In this document: positions 37,108 through 47,592 of the stretch, piece by piece
How the letters are laid out: each line of letters begins with the position of its first letter
How positions within the stretch are numbered: position 1 is the first letter of the stretch
Assembly (NCBI GenBank): GCA_947501615.1
Contig: CANMWK010000006.1
Location: forward strand, 124,001-188,000
Length of the DNA: 64,000 nt
Reading direction: 5' to 3'
Source of the DNA: an uncultured Tenacibaculum sp.
Lineage (GTDB): Bacteria > Bacteroidota > Bacteroidia > Flavobacteriales > Flavobacteriaceae
The notes under the pieces: generated by a model
What the model saw: only the letters and a program-made list of their open reading frames with translations
Database searches by the model: none
What the model was told of the DNA's origin: nothing
Position numbers and translations under genes: made by a program

Positions 37108-37266
37108 TTAGGCACATCCACATCTCACATAATAATATTCTGGATAATAAGTTGAGCGAGCACAAACTCTTGCACAAAACTCAACACGAGTTCTTCCTTC
37201 TCCTTTAATACTTTTTAGTTGCGAATTGCTTAGTGTACTTCCTAAGTTTAAAATTTGTTTTTTCAT
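37108..37266 (-). CDS. Short Cys-rich peptide with bacteriocin/RiPP-like leader (orphan)
   Basis: 52 aa, too short for usual gene callers. The leader MKKQILNLGSTLSNSQLKSI ends in KGEG, the flavobacterial double-glycine-like leader with an LGxxLSxxQxKxIxG pattern. The core has four Cys: EFCARVC, then RSTYYPEYYYV, then RCGCA (C-x3-C ... C-x-C). Compared with the five peptides at 54.9-58.7 kb it shares the leader plan but not the core. No processing or export gene is adjacent. It lies alone between the porin gene and nhaC. Confidence 0.7.
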   Translation of the reverse strand: MKKQILNLGSTLSNSQLKSIKGEGRTRVEFCARVCARSTYYPEYYYVRCGCA

Positions 37267-37329
37267 AATTTGATATTTAATAGGTTATTGATTTAAATAT
37301 ACAAATTATGAGAAAGAACTTTTACTATT

Positions 37330-38994
37330 TTACTTAGAAACTATTTGTCTGATTTTTATTCCAAACGCTGCAAAAGCTAACGTCATAATTGGACTTAACC
37401 AATTGAAAATAGCATACACGAAATATTCACCAACTCCTACTCCTAAAACTCCAGACTGGTATGCTCCACAACTATTCCATGGAATTAACACGGAAGTTAC
37501 TGTTCCACTATCTTCTAAAGCCCTACTTAAATTTTCTGGTGCTAGGTTTCGATCTTCATACGCTTGTTTGAACATTTTCCCTGGAATAACAATCGCTAAA
37601 TATTGATCTGATGCTACAACATTCAACCCTAAACAACTAGCAACTGTACTACCAAACAAACCAAAAGTAGATTTTGCCATTGAAAGTAACTTGTTTGTAA
37701 TTTTTGCTAAAGCGCCTATAGCATCCATGATTCCTCCAAATACCATTGCAGCTAAAACTATATAAATTGTCCACAGCATTCCATTCATTCCCCCTGCACT
37801 AAAAAGTTTTCTTAACCTTTTTATAGTAATTAGTTTATCAACATTTTCAACTGTAGTTGTTAGTGTTTTTTTATCTGAAATCTGATTCTGAAAAAACTTC
37901 GTTAATGTTTCTGATGTATGCACTCCTTTTAAATCATCTCCTGTAAACAATGCTCCTAATTGCTTATCATTTTTAAGGTTTTCAACACTTTCAGTAGATA
38001 TATTTGCCAAATATTGACTATCATCAATAGTTATCGAAGTATCCGTTAATACCGCATCTGTAACAGTTCTAAAACTGCTTTCATTAATTGATTTTACAAG
38101 ATTAGGTTGAAAAATCAAAGAAAAAATCCCGGCTAAAATAACTCCAACCCCTAATGCCACTAATGGTTTAGTTTTAAAAATTATCAATCCAACTACAACT
38201 AATGGAACGATAAATAATAAAGGAGTAATGTTAAAATACTGTTTGATAGTTTCTAAAATAAAGTTTGTATTTGCATTTCCTGACACTTCTAGTGTACTAC
38301 TGAAAATTGTAAATACAATCAATGTTATTATTATTGTTGGTATCGTTGTAAATGTCATGTATTTGATATGCGTAAACAAATCTGTTCCTGCCATTGCTGG
38401 CGCTAGGTTTGTAGTATCTGACATTGGTGACATTTTATCTCCAAAATACGCTCCAGAAATTACAGCACCTGCTATCATGCCAGCAGGAATTCCTAAAGCA
38501 CTACCTATTCCAACTAACGCAATACCAACCGTAGCTGAAGTTGTCCAAGAACTTCCAGTTGCTATTGATATTATTGCCGCTATAATTACCGAAGCTGGTA
38601 AAAATATCGCTGGACTTAACACCTGTAAACCATAATATACCATTGCAGGAATAATTCCACTTATCAACCAAGTACCAGCTAAAGCTCCTACAAGAAATAA
38701 AATCATAATAGGTACAAAAACACTCTTCCAATTTTCCCATACTTCAAGGTACATTTTTTCAAAAGTTGTTTTATTTAAAAAACCTACTACAGCAGCTACA
38801 ACTCCTCCCATTAAAAGTATATACTGATTAGAATAGTCTCCTAACCAAGCTCCGTCTTTAGCAAAAATATTATACGCCAACAACCCAACTAAAACTACAA
38901 CAGGTATTAAAGCTTCCCATATATTTAAGTCTTTATTTTTCTGGATTTTTTGATCTTCAATTTTAATTTCAGAATTGTTCTGGTTTTCTTGCAT
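37330..38994 (-). CDS. nhaC: Na+/H+ antiporter, NhaC family
   Basis: 554 aa, about 12 membrane spans. Conserved family segments: IISIATGSSWTTSATVGIALVGIG, GAVISGAYFGDKMSPMSDTTNLAPA, ASDQYLAIVIPGKMFKQAYEDRNLAPENLSRALEDSGTVTSVLIPWNSCGAYQSG. The soluble insertion at about residues 305-385 is long for the family. It exports Na+ in exchange for protons, which fits a marine cell. Its start overlaps a spurious extension of the divergent gene; the true start of that gene is 39077. Confidence 0.93.
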   Translation of the reverse strand: MQENQNNSEIKIEDQKIQKNKDLNIWEALIPVVVLVGLLAYNIFAKDGAWLGDYSNQYILLMGGVVAAVVGFLNKTTFEKMYLEVWENWKSVFVPIMILFLVGALAGTWLISGIIPAMVYYGLQVLSPAIFLPASVIIAAIISIATGSSWTTSATVGIALVGIGSALGIPAGMIAGAVISGAYFGDKMSPMSDTTNLAPAMAGTDLFTHIKYMTFTTIPTIIITLIVFTIFSSTLEVSGNANTNFILETIKQYFNITPLLFIVPLVVVGLIIFKTKPLVALGVGVILAGIFSLIFQPNLVKSINESSFRTVTDAVLTDTSITIDDSQYLANISTESVENLKNDKQLGALFTGDDLKGVHTSETLTKFFQNQISDKKTLTTTVENVDKLITIKRLRKLFSAGGMNGMLWTIYIVLAAMVFGGIMDAIGALAKITNKLLSMAKSTFGLFGSTVASCLGLNVVASDQYLAIVIPGKMFKQAYEDRNLAPENLSRALEDSGTVTSVLIPWNSCGAYQSGVLGVGVGEYFVYAIFNWLSPIMTLAFAAFGIKIRQIVSK

Positions 38995-39061
38995 TGATCG
39001 ATTTTTTTGGTTGTGTAATGTTACGATTTTGTTAAGACTTACGCAAGTGAAAACCGTTTGC

Positions 39062-39069
39062 TACTTTTG
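39062..39069 (+). promoter_or_regulatory. TAnnTTTG promoter element of the YdjM-like gene
   Basis: TACTTTTG, 7 bases before ATG 39077; supports the later start for that gene. Confidence 0.45.
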
Positions 39070-39076
39070 CTCTCAT

Positions 39077-40099
39077 ATGGATTCGTTAACGCAAATAGTT
39101 TTAGGTGCTGCATGTGGTGAAATTGCACTTGGTAAAAAGATTGGAAATAAGGCTTTATTGTTTGGAGCTATTGGAGGTACAATTCCTGATTTAGATGTTT
39201 TTATAGGGAGTTTATGCTATTCAAATTCAATTGACGAACTCATTTTTCACAGAGGCTTTATGCATTCTATTGTGTTTGCCTTTTTGGGTGCTTATGTATT
39301 TGGGCATGGAACTTTCAAATTATATAATACCAAAAAGAGAATTGGTACTACTACTCCTAAAGATTGGATTTGGTTATTTTTCTTATCGATTTTTACGCAT
39401 CCTCTTTTAGATAGTTTTACACCTTATGGCACACAACTATTCTTACCTTTTTCAGATTATCGTGTGGCTTTTAATACAATTGCTGTTGTTGACCCCATAT
39501 ATACAGTTCCTTTTTTAATCTCTTTAATCATTGTAATGTTCTTTAAGAGAACGAGTAGTAAACGTAGTTTTTGGTTAAAGTCGGGCGTGTATATAAGTTC
39601 TGCTTATCTGCTATTTACTATTGGAAATAAAATATACATCGATCGCGTTTTTAAAAATGCACTTTCTGAATCTAAAATTGATTATCAAAGATATTCGGCT
39701 CAACCAACAATTTTTAACAATATACTTTGGTATGCAATAGTAGAAACCAAAGAAGATTATAAAGTAAGCTTTTACTCTCATTTTGATACGCAAAAACCAA
39801 AAAACAACTTTATCAGCTTACCTAAAAACCATGAACTTTTACCCATGAAACAGAATGCTGACTTAAAGAAATTGTCTTGGTTTAGTAATGATTTTTATAA
39901 TCTTCAACAAATAGACAGTAATCGAATTCGATATAATGATTTACGTTATCCGTTATTAAATCCTGAAGATAAAAATTCATCTGTTTTTAGTTTTGAAATC
40001 AAAAAAAATGGCAATCGCTGGGAAGCAATGCCATTATATGATAAAACTCCGACTAAGGAAGATTTACAAAAGTTTTGGAATAGAGTCTTAGGAAACTAA
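39077..40099 (+). CDS. Membrane-bound metal-dependent hydrolase, YdjM-like
   Basis: 340 aa from ATG 39077 (MDSLTQIVLGAACGEIALGKK). The frame is open up to 38975, but that part overlaps nhaC and a promoter box lies within it. Motifs of the family: FGAIGGTIPDLDVFIG, IFHRGFMHSIVFA and FTHPLLDSFTPYGTQLF, which carry the putative His/Asp metal ligands. Four membrane spans. The C-terminal half is soluble. The substrate is unknown. It ends 12 bases inside the end of the converging methionine gamma-lyase gene. Confidence 0.85.
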   Translation: MDSLTQIVLGAACGEIALGKKIGNKALLFGAIGGTIPDLDVFIGSLCYSNSIDELIFHRGFMHSIVFAFLGAYVFGHGTFKLYNTKKRIGTTTPKDWIWLFFLSIFTHPLLDSFTPYGTQLFLPFSDYRVAFNTIAVVDPIYTVPFLISLIIVMFFKRTSSKRSFWLKSGVYISSAYLLFTIGNKIYIDRVFKNALSESKIDYQRYSAQPTIFNNILWYAIVETKEDYKVSFYSHFDTQKPKNNFISLPKNHELLPMKQNADLKKLSWFSNDFYNLQQIDSNRIRYNDLRYPLLNPEDKNSSVFSFEIKKNGNRWEAMPLYDKTPTKEDLQKFWNRVLGN

Positions 40100-41299
40100 T
40101 TCTAAAACCCCAACTGCTCTCATACACTCAGTCATTATCTGATATGTTCTTTCAATATCATTATCTAAACCAATAGAAAAACGAATTAATCCGTCTGTTA
40201 AGCCCATTTCTGCTTGTTCATCTTCTGGTATTTCTGAAGATGTTGAAGTTCCAGGAGCAGAGAATAATGTTTTATAAAAACCTAAACTTACCGCTAAGTA
40301 TCCTAAGTTTTTGTGTTGCATTAATTCCATTAACTCATTTGCTTTATCTAAAGAACCAACATCAATAGTTAACATTCCTCCGAAACCATATTCTTCATTT
40401 AACATTGATGAAAATAATTCATGAGAAGGATGTGAAGCTAATCCTGGATATACAGTTTTTAATCCGTCTGCTTCAAATTTCTTCGCTAAATACATTGCAT
40501 TTTTACTATGCTGTTGAATACGAATATGTAATGTTCTTAAGTTCTTTAATACTGAGGAAGCTCTTAAACTATCCATTGTAGAACCTAATAACATACACGC
40601 TCCATCATTTACATTTCTTAAGTTGTCGATAAATTCTTGTGTCCCACAAATTACTCCTCCAACAGTATCTGAAGATCCATTAATAAATTTAGTTAAACTA
40701 TGAATTACAACATCTGCACCTAATTGAGCTGGAGACACAGATAATGGTGAGAATGTATTATCTACTACTAACGTTAAGTTGTGTTTTTTTGCTAAAGCTG
40801 CTAAACCTTCGATATCTGCAACTTCTAATAACGGATTACTTACTGTTTCACAGTATAAAACTTTAGTGTTTTCTGCAATTGCAGCCTCAACAACATCTAA
40901 TTTAGTAATATCTACAAATGTTGTTTGAATATTTAATTTTGGTGTAAAATTCTTTAAGAATGCATAAGTACCACCATAAATAGTTCTACTTGAAACTACA
41001 TGATCTCCAGCACTACATAACTGCAATAAAACTGGTGTAATTGCTCCCATTCCTGAAGCTGTTACTGTAGCAGTTTGTGTTCCTTCCATTTCTGCTAATG
41101 CTTCACCTAAATATAAATTTGAAGGCGATGTATGTCTTGAATATAAATAACATCCGTCTGCATTTCCTTCGAATGTATCAAACATTGTTTTTGCTGAAAG
41201 GAATGTATACGTTGATGAATCTGAAATAGATGGATTTACACCTCCAAATTCTCCGAAGTACTGTAAATCTTGAATTTTATTAGCTGGCTTAAATTTCAT
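40088..41299 (-). CDS. PLP-dependent Cys/Met metabolism enzyme, methionine gamma-lyase type
   Basis: 403 aa from the ATG at 41299; an in-frame extension to 41323 is not needed. Cys/Met_Meta_PP family: YSRHTSPSNLYLGEALAEMEGTQTATVTASGMGAI, YCETVSNPLLEVADI, VDNTFSPL and the PLP-binding Lys in VIHSLTKFINGSSD. It should eliminate thiols from methionine, homocysteine or cysteine; cystathionine gamma-lyase activity cannot be excluded from sequence. An Lrp/AsnC regulator is divergent from it, 156 bases away, and probably controls it according to amino acid level. Confidence 0.87.
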   Translation of the reverse strand: MKFKPANKIQDLQYFGEFGGVNPSISDSSTYTFLSAKTMFDTFEGNADGCYLYSRHTSPSNLYLGEALAEMEGTQTATVTASGMGAITPVLLQLCSAGDHVVSSRTIYGGTYAFLKNFTPKLNIQTTFVDITKLDVVEAAIAENTKVLYCETVSNPLLEVADIEGLAALAKKHNLTLVVDNTFSPLSVSPAQLGADVVIHSLTKFINGSSDTVGGVICGTQEFIDNLRNVNDGACMLLGSTMDSLRASSVLKNLRTLHIRIQQHSKNAMYLAKKFEADGLKTVYPGLASHPSHELFSSMLNEEYGFGGMLTIDVGSLDKANELMELMQHKNLGYLAVSLGFYKTLFSAPGTSTSSEIPEDEQAEMGLTDGLIRFSIGLDNDIERTYQIMTECMRAVGVLELVS

Positions 41300-41455
41300 T
41301 AGAACTAGTATTTGTTTCCTCAAAACAAAAGAAAAACTAAATATTATTCAACACTTTAAATAAAATACAGTTTTAAAAACTATAAAAAATGATTTTATAT
41401 GTAAAAAAAACTAAATTAAAACTAAATCAATTAACTTTACTGAAATTTTTTCAAA

Positions 41456-41914
41456 ATGAAATTAGATCATATTGACAATAAACTAATTAACCTTTTACAA
41501 GAAGATAGTAAGCGAACAAACAAACAACTTTCTCTGTTACTTAACTTATCTGTAACCGCTGTTTATGAAAGAATAAAAAAACTAGAAAAGGAACAAATCA
41601 TCACCAACTATGTCGCTAGAATTGATCCTAAGAAAATAGATAAATCCTTTTTAGTTTTTTGTCAAGTAAAACTAATTCAGCATTCTAGGGAATACCTATC
41701 AGTTTTTGAAAGCGAAATACTAAAATTAGATGAAGTTTCAGAATGTTTTCATATTAGTGGTGATTATGACTACATTTTGAAAATCTACGTAAAAGATATG
41801 GAAGAATATCGTGAGTTTATGGTAAACAAACTTACTTCAATAAAACATATTGGTAGTACACAAAGTTCTTTTACTATTGGTGCTATTAAAAACTCAACAA
41901 AAATCTCTATATAA
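41456..41914 (+). CDS. Lrp/AsnC family transcriptional regulator
   Basis: 152 aa. N-terminal HTH (LDHIDNKLINLLQEDSKRTNKQLSLLLNLSVTAVYERIKKLEKEQII) and C-terminal RAM ligand-binding domain (VSECFHISGDYDYILKIYVKDMEEYREFMVNKL). Divergent from the methionine gamma-lyase gene, its likely target. The A/T-rich 156-base space between them shows no clear Lrp palindrome to my eye. A short hairpin AGCCATTG / CAATGGCT (41917-41938) follows. Confidence 0.94.
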   Translation: MKLDHIDNKLINLLQEDSKRTNKQLSLLLNLSVTAVYERIKKLEKEQIITNYVARIDPKKIDKSFLVFCQVKLIQHSREYLSVFESEILKLDEVSECFHISGDYDYILKIYVKDMEEYREFMVNKLTSIKHIGSTQSSFTIGAIKNSTKISI

Positions 41915-41976
41915 AAAGCCATTGCATACACAATGGCTCTTATATAACTATTTAAATTGAAAATACAAAGAATAAT

Positions 41977-44316
41977 TTATTCCTTGTACTTCTTTAATTC
42001 TTTTTCAATTTCCTCCTTGGTTCCTTCAACTTTTATAATTTCAGACTCTTTCTTTCCATCTACAACAATAGTTTTAGTTATTGTTGCTACAGCTTTATTT
42101 TCCTCTTTTATTTCTTGCTCTATTTGAATTTCTTTTCTGATTTCGTTAGTAGCATGAGAACCTGAAGAATGTCCTCCTAAAATTGGCGCAATAACTAAAC
42201 CAACCAAACATGTAAGTTTAATTAAGATATTCATTGACGGCCCAGAGGTATCTTTAAACGGATCCCCAACAGTATCTCCTGTCACAGCTGCTTTATGTGC
42301 ATCAGAACCTTTAAACGTCATTTCTCCATTGATTTTAACACCTGCTTCAAAAGACTTTTTAGCATTATCCCAAGCACCTCCTGCATTATTTTGGAAAATT
42401 GCCCACATTACGCCACTCACACAAACTCCAGCCATGTAACCACCTAATGCTTCAGCTTTAAACAAAAGTCCAATAATTATTGGTGTAATTATGGTAATTA
42501 AACCAGGTAAAATCATTTCTTTTAATGCCGCTTTTGTAGAAATATCAACACATTTTGCATAATCTGGTGTTCCTGTTCCTTCCATTATTCCTGGAATCTC
42601 TTTGAATTGACGACGAACTTCTTGTACCATTTCCATTGCTGCTTTTCCCACAGACTCCATTGCTAAGGCCGAGAAAATCACTGGAATCATTCCTCCAACA
42701 AATAGCATCGCTAACACATCTGCTTTAAAAATATTAATCCCATCAATTCCTGTGAACGTAACATAAGCTGCAAATAAAGCTAAAGCTGTTAATGCTGCAG
42801 AAGCAATTGCAAAACCTTTACCTACTGCTGCAGTTGTATTTCCTACAGAGTCTAAAATATCAGTTCGCTCACGTACATGGTCTTCTAATTCACTCATTTC
42901 TGCTACACCTCCTGCATTATCAGCAATTGGTCCAAAAGCATCAATAGCTAACTGCATTGCCGTTGTCGCCATCATTGCAGATGCCGCTAAAGCAACTCCA
43001 TAAAATCCTGCTAAAGCATAAGAACCATAAATTGCGGCAGCAAATAAAATAACTGATAAAAATGTAGATTTCATTCCTACTGCTAGACCAGCAATAATAT
43101 TTGTAGCTGCTCCTGTTGAACTATTTTGAACAATATCTAAGACTGGTTTTTTACCTAAACTTGTATAATATGCCGTTACTGTAGAAATTAAAGCTCCTAC
43201 TGCTAAACCAATCATCCCTGCATAAAACACATGACGAGAAGGTACTTCTTGTATTCCTTCTCCGAAAAAACTCATTTTTAATGTTTCAGGTAACATCCAT
43301 TGTATTAAAAACCAACTTGCTACTAAAGTAATTCCTATAGCAACCCAATTCCCTCTATCTAAAGCTTTTTGAACTTGCGCTTCTTTTGCTGTGTCGTCTT
43401 TAATCTTTACTAAAAATGTTCCTATGATAGAAGCTATAATTCCAACTCCTGCAATTACTAATGGTAATAAAATTGGTCCCATTCCATCAAATGCATCTGT
43501 AAATTGAGTTGTAGTAGACATATCTCGTATTACATAATTTCCTAAAACCATCGCTGCTAAAACGGTAGCTACATAACTTCCAAACAAATCGGCGCCCATT
43601 CCTGCTACATCTCCAACGTTATCACCCACATTATCTGCGATTGTTGCGGGGTTTCTTGGATCATCTTCAGGAATCCCAGCTTCTACTTTTCCGACTAAAT
43701 CAGCGCCAACATCAGCTGCTTTTGTATAAATCCCTCCTCCTACTCTAGCAAACAAAGCGATACTTTCAGCCCCTAAAGAAAAGCCTGCTAATGCTTCCAA
43801 AGCAATTGTCATTTCTTGATAAAAATCACCTTGACCAGTAACGAACATGGAAACAAATAACAAAAAGAAAAGGCTTAACCCTAAAACAGCTAAACCAGCA
43901 ACACATAGTCCCATCACAGTACCGCCTCCAAAAGAAACTTGTAACGCTTTAGGTAAACTTGTTTTGGCTGCTTCTGTTGTTCTTGCATTAGCATCGGTTG
44001 CTATTCTCATACCTACATTACCTGCTAAAGCAGAGAAAATAGCTCCAACAATAAATGCTATAACAATAATCCAATGTGTTGTCTCAACAAGTTGAGATAT
44101 AATAAATAGTGCTACTGAGGCCAGTACTGAAAACAATAAAAGGAGCTTATATTCTGCATTCAAAAATGCTAAAGCTCCTTCTTTTATACTTTTAGATATT
44201 GATTTCATTTTTTCATCACCAGCATCTTGCTTTTTAACCCAAGACATTTTGATAAACATAAAAATCAGCCCTACAACAGCCAATATGACTGGTAAAAACA
44301 CCGTGTTTGATTTCAT
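41977..44316 (-). CDS. hppA: Membrane-bound pyrophosphatase, K+-dependent type
   Basis: 779 aa, about 16 membrane spans. Signature segments [48 protein letters not shown] and the C-terminal [23 protein letters not shown]. The segment [12 protein letters not shown] has Ala where K+-independent enzymes have Lys, which marks the K+-dependent class; whether it pumps Na+ or H+ cannot be settled by eye. The last 55 residues form a charged extension ([13 protein letters not shown]...) beyond the core. It hydrolyses PPi to drive ion export. The soluble pyrophosphatase gene lies upstream on the same strand. Confidence 0.95.
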   Translation of the reverse strand: MKSNTVFLPVILAVVGLIFMFIKMSWVKKQDAGDEKMKSISKSIKEGALAFLNAEYKLLLLFSVLASVALFIISQLVETTHWIIVIAFIVGAIFSALAGNVGMRIATDANARTTEAAKTSLPKALQVSFGGGTVMGLCVAGLAVLGLSLFFLLFVSMFVTGQGDFYQEMTIALEALAGFSLGAESIALFARVGGGIYTKAADVGADLVGKVEAGIPEDDPRNPATIADNVGDNVGDVAGMGADLFGSYVATVLAAMVLGNYVIRDMSTTTQFTDAFDGMGPILLPLVIAGVGIIASIIGTFLVKIKDDTAKEAQVQKALDRGNWVAIGITLVASWFLIQWMLPETLKMSFFGEGIQEVPSRHVFYAGMIGLAVGALISTVTAYYTSLGKKPVLDIVQNSSTGAATNIIAGLAVGMKSTFLSVILFAAAIYGSYALAGFYGVALAASAMMATTAMQLAIDAFGPIADNAGGVAEMSELEDHVRERTDILDSVGNTTAAVGKGFAIASAALTALALFAAYVTFTGIDGINIFKADVLAMLFVGGMIPVIFSALAMESVGKAAMEMVQEVRRQFKEIPGIMEGTGTPDYAKCVDISTKAALKEMILPGLITIITPIIIGLLFKAEALGGYMAGVCVSGVMWAIFQNNAGGAWDNAKKSFEAGVKINGEMTFKGSDAHKAAVTGDTVGDPFKDTSGPSMNILIKLTCLVGLVIAPILGGHSSGSHATNEIRKEIQIEQEIKEENKAVATITKTIVVDGKKESEIIKVEGTKEEIEKELKKYKE

Positions 44317-44379
44317 AATATTTAATTAATTGATTAGTTTGTTGCCTTAAATATAACAAAATCAGTATTTAAATAAAAA

Positions 44380-44405
44380 AAACCTATCACTTAAGTAATA
44401 GGTTT
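44380..44405 (-). terminator. Terminator between ppa and hppA
   Basis: Stem AAACCTAT / ATAGGTTT, followed on the minus strand by TTTTTATTT. It separates the two pyrophosphatase genes into distinct transcripts. Confidence 0.65.
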
Positions 44406-44428
44406 AGTATTTTCATAATTGAAAAAGA

Positions 44429-44956
44429 TTAGATTTTAAAACTACCTTTTTCGTAATGCTCGCTATCTTTATAACGCTCTATACATTTATCTAAAATTGC
44501 ATAAGCTTCATCAGCATCTCCCCAGCCTCCAACATCAACTTTTTTCTTCTCTAAATCTTTATACACCTGAAAAAAGTGTGTGATTTCTTCTTTTCTATGT
44601 GGATTTAAATCCCCTAAATCATTATACTTATTCCAAATCGGATCAGAAATTGGCACACATACTAACTTCTCATCTGGCCCCTTTTCGTCTGCCATATGGA
44701 AAACACCAATTGGCTTTACCTCCATTACACACATTGGAAAACATGGTTCTGCTCCTAATACTAAAACATCTAAAGGATCTCCATCTAAAGCTAGTGTTTC
44801 TGGAATAAATCCATAATCTCCAGGATACATCATTGATGAGAATAACATTCTATCAAAACGAATCTTTTTTAAATCGAAATCATATTCGTATTTATTTCTA
44901 CTTCCTTTAGGTATTTCTATTAATACATCAACAGTTTGTTTCTCTTTTGCTGTCAT
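44429..44956 (-). CDS. ppa: Soluble inorganic pyrophosphatase, family I
   Basis: 175 aa. Signature DGDPLDVLVL with the metal-binding Asp residues; also EIPKGSRNKYEYD, YPGDYGFIPETLA and GDLNPHRKEEITHFFQVYKDLEKKKVDVGGWGD. It hydrolyses cytosolic PPi to phosphate with Mg2+. A membrane pyrophosphatase is the next gene downstream on this strand, so the cell can either burn or harvest PPi energy. Confidence 0.96.
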   Translation of the reverse strand: MTAKEKQTVDVLIEIPKGSRNKYEYDFDLKKIRFDRMLFSSMMYPGDYGFIPETLALDGDPLDVLVLGAEPCFPMCVMEVKPIGVFHMADEKGPDEKLVCVPISDPIWNKYNDLGDLNPHRKEEITHFFQVYKDLEKKKVDVGGWGDADEAYAILDKCIERYKDSEHYEKGSFKI

Positions 44957-45047
44957 ATTTATTTACTTCTTTTCTAAAAATCAGTTAACAAAACTACTTA
45001 TAATTTATAGTTTTTGAATAAAGTTTATAGATTATTTTTAGGTTAAA

Positions 45048-47579
45048 TTATAAACCTGGTTTTATTCCAATTCTAATTGCAAATTTTGGTGTGGGTAAGG
45101 CAATACTATTTGATGGCGGAGTATAATTACTTCTCCAAATAGCATCGATTCTTAAAAAACGTAAATTCCCATATCCTATATTTTCAAAACCAAATCCATA
45201 TTCATAATATCCCTTTGTCGGAACATTATACAAAATATTAGATCTTCCTGCTGTATTTGTCACAGCATCATTTATTGCTCTATTTTCATCTGAAATACTA
45301 CCAAAAGTAGCTCTAAAAGTTAGTAAACTACGTAAATTTAATTTTCTTACAAATGGAATTCTATTTAAAAGAAAACCATTAAAGTGATGCTCTAAATGAG
45401 TTGAAAAATACGTGTCTGTCACAAAATCATAAAAATTCAATAATGAAAATGTATTTGGTACTAATGAAAAAGACTGATTAGCAGGTATTGCACTTAACAA
45501 TGTAGAAGGTACAGTTCCAAATACCTTTCCTCCTTCTACTGTAGTATCTAATAAACCAAACTTCCCTAATAATATGGGTTGATTATACTTGATTTGGATT
45601 TTATCGTAATCATGAGTTCCATTAAAGAACCCTTTGTAACCATGACGATAGTTGACTACTATGGAAGGAAAAACATTTCTACCAAAACGTTGTTCCACTC
45701 CTAAACCATATACGAATCTACCAGGGGTAAAAGAAATGTAGAAATCTGATGCTACATCTATAACTTGAGATTGACGATTTCCCAAGTTATCTAAATAACT
45801 CACAGAGAAATTCTCAGGACTAGCTGATCGAACTTTTGATCGCGATAAATTAAAACCAATATGGAAATTATTATGAAAAGCAAAATCAAAATTAGCAGCT
45901 ATTTTTTCTACTTTAGATAAGAAAAAGTTATTACCTCTTGAGAAAAGAGCTGTAGATCCAAATGTAGTTCCCAATAATTGAGAGGTATTTAGTAATGAAC
46001 TTCCTAACTGTTCAATATCGTTTTGATAGGCAACACTTGTAGAGATTCTAGGACTATAAGAAACTAAATATTTTGCTTCAGCTCCATATTTAAATCTTTT
46101 ATCTCTAAAACCATACGCCAAGTGTCCTGATAATCTAAAACGATCATCTTTTGTTTTAAAACTTCTAAAGGCTAACCTAGTCCTAAATCCTTCCACCTCA
46201 TTACTAGCAAAGGCAGTCCAAAAAGGTCCAAATTGAGCATTAATGGAAGGTAAATCTATATAACCACTAGAAATCGTATTAATAAAGCCTGTTAATTTTC
46301 TAATTTCTTTCTTCTTTTTCACTTTAGAAATTAACTCATAAGTTTCTTTATTATCTATATCCTCATATTCGTTCCAATATTCTTTAGGCTTAGCATATTG
46401 ATCTGGTCTTATTTTCTGAGTTTTGATTTCATAAAACTCTTCAGACAATTCCTTATCTAGAATATAGTCTTCATAAGTTATTGTCTTTTTTATAGCAAGT
46501 CCTTTATTCGCCTCACTTTTATCTAAAAAAGTAAAGTCTCCTAAATATACATTTTTAGATGGAATGTAAATACTATCATTTCTAACTTCAAATTCTTTTT
46601 CAAAAGTTAACCCCCTAACGAAATTTAAATTTGCTTTTTTAACAACTTCCATCCTTATTTTCTTAAGAGTAAAAGCTTTATCAGCAACCCAAAAATTTCC
46701 TTTAAAAGCTAAATCTTGGTCTCTAATTGGGAAAAAGTAAATATTATATAATTTCGTTTTGTTTTTAACAATACTATCATACAATACGTAGTCGTAGGTT
46801 GCAAATCCATCAGAAGAAAGTGGACTAACAAATGATTTATTAAGTAATACTATATTATTTTTAAATACATCGATATTCTGGAAAGTTCGAGACATTCTAT
46901 CAAATACAAAACCTTGTGCTCCTAGCCCCTCTTCTTTTTCTGCTTCAATATCTTCTTTTACTATATTTCTTTTATTGTTTCCGTAGACTTTAGAAACTTG
47001 TTGGCTAAGGTACAACGGCATGTAGTAATTAACTCCGTTATTATCATACTTAACATTTTTTATTGCTTCCTCATACTTATCTTTGAATAAATCTTTGATA
47101 AAAACAGTATCTAAATTGTTAAGTCCAATTTCTATGGCCGATTGTTTCTTATACTGATAAAAATCTACCAAATCTACTCCTCTTCTTCTTTTACGCTTCC
47201 AAATTTCCTTTAAAATTTTATACGCAGGATTCTCTTTCTTCTTTAACCGTTTTTTAGGTCGGGTAACTATAATAACATCATCCAAAACGTTATCTCCCAA
47301 TTCCATTTCAATGTGCAAAAATTTTGCCTTTGTAGTTATTTCTATGGTTTGAGTTTTGTACCCCAAAAAAGATATTTCTAGAATACCTCTTCTCTTTTTC
47401 ATTTGAAAAGCAAATCTTCCATCATCATCTGTGGCTGTTCCATTTGTAGTACCTTTAATATATACATTTACAAATGGCATAGGTTGATTCAATTCATCTA
47501 CCACTCTCCCTTTCACTACTCCTTGTGAATTAGCAAAAAAACTCAACAAAATTAGCAGTGTAAAAATTCTTATTTTCAT
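45048..47579 (-). CDS. DUF5686 outer-membrane protein with carboxypeptidase-regulatory-like domain
   Basis: 843 aa. Signal peptide (MKIRIFTLLILLSFFANSQ), then a CarboxypepD_reg-like beta-sandwich (GVVKGRVVDELNQPMPFVNVYIKGTTNGTATDDDGRFAF), a linker with EIWKRKRRRGVDLVDFYQYKKQSAIEIGL, and a long DUF5686 part ending in a beta-barrel with the terminal strand KFAIRIGIKPGL. The N-terminal domain resembles that of TonB-dependent receptors, but there is no plug. Outer-membrane location is inferred; function unknown. Confidence 0.88.
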   Translation of the reverse strand: MKIRIFTLLILLSFFANSQGVVKGRVVDELNQPMPFVNVYIKGTTNGTATDDDGRFAFQMKKRRGILEISFLGYKTQTIEITTKAKFLHIEMELGDNVLDDVIIVTRPKKRLKKKENPAYKILKEIWKRKRRRGVDLVDFYQYKKQSAIEIGLNNLDTVFIKDLFKDKYEEAIKNVKYDNNGVNYYMPLYLSQQVSKVYGNNKRNIVKEDIEAEKEEGLGAQGFVFDRMSRTFQNIDVFKNNIVLLNKSFVSPLSSDGFATYDYVLYDSIVKNKTKLYNIYFFPIRDQDLAFKGNFWVADKAFTLKKIRMEVVKKANLNFVRGLTFEKEFEVRNDSIYIPSKNVYLGDFTFLDKSEANKGLAIKKTITYEDYILDKELSEEFYEIKTQKIRPDQYAKPKEYWNEYEDIDNKETYELISKVKKKKEIRKLTGFINTISSGYIDLPSINAQFGPFWTAFASNEVEGFRTRLAFRSFKTKDDRFRLSGHLAYGFRDKRFKYGAEAKYLVSYSPRISTSVAYQNDIEQLGSSLLNTSQLLGTTFGSTALFSRGNNFFLSKVEKIAANFDFAFHNNFHIGFNLSRSKVRSASPENFSVSYLDNLGNRQSQVIDVASDFYISFTPGRFVYGLGVEQRFGRNVFPSIVVNYRHGYKGFFNGTHDYDKIQIKYNQPILLGKFGLLDTTVEGGKVFGTVPSTLLSAIPANQSFSLVPNTFSLLNFYDFVTDTYFSTHLEHHFNGFLLNRIPFVRKLNLRSLLTFRATFGSISDENRAINDAVTNTAGRSNILYNVPTKGYYEYGFGFENIGYGNLRFLRIDAIWRSNYTPPSNSIALPTPKFAIRIGIKPGL

Positions 47580-47592
47580 AGTACTACAATAA

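Noticed and set aside
38228..38635. 135-aa plus-strand ORF opposite nhaC
   Set aside because: Mirror of the hydrophobic spans of the antiporter; no independent start signal or family.
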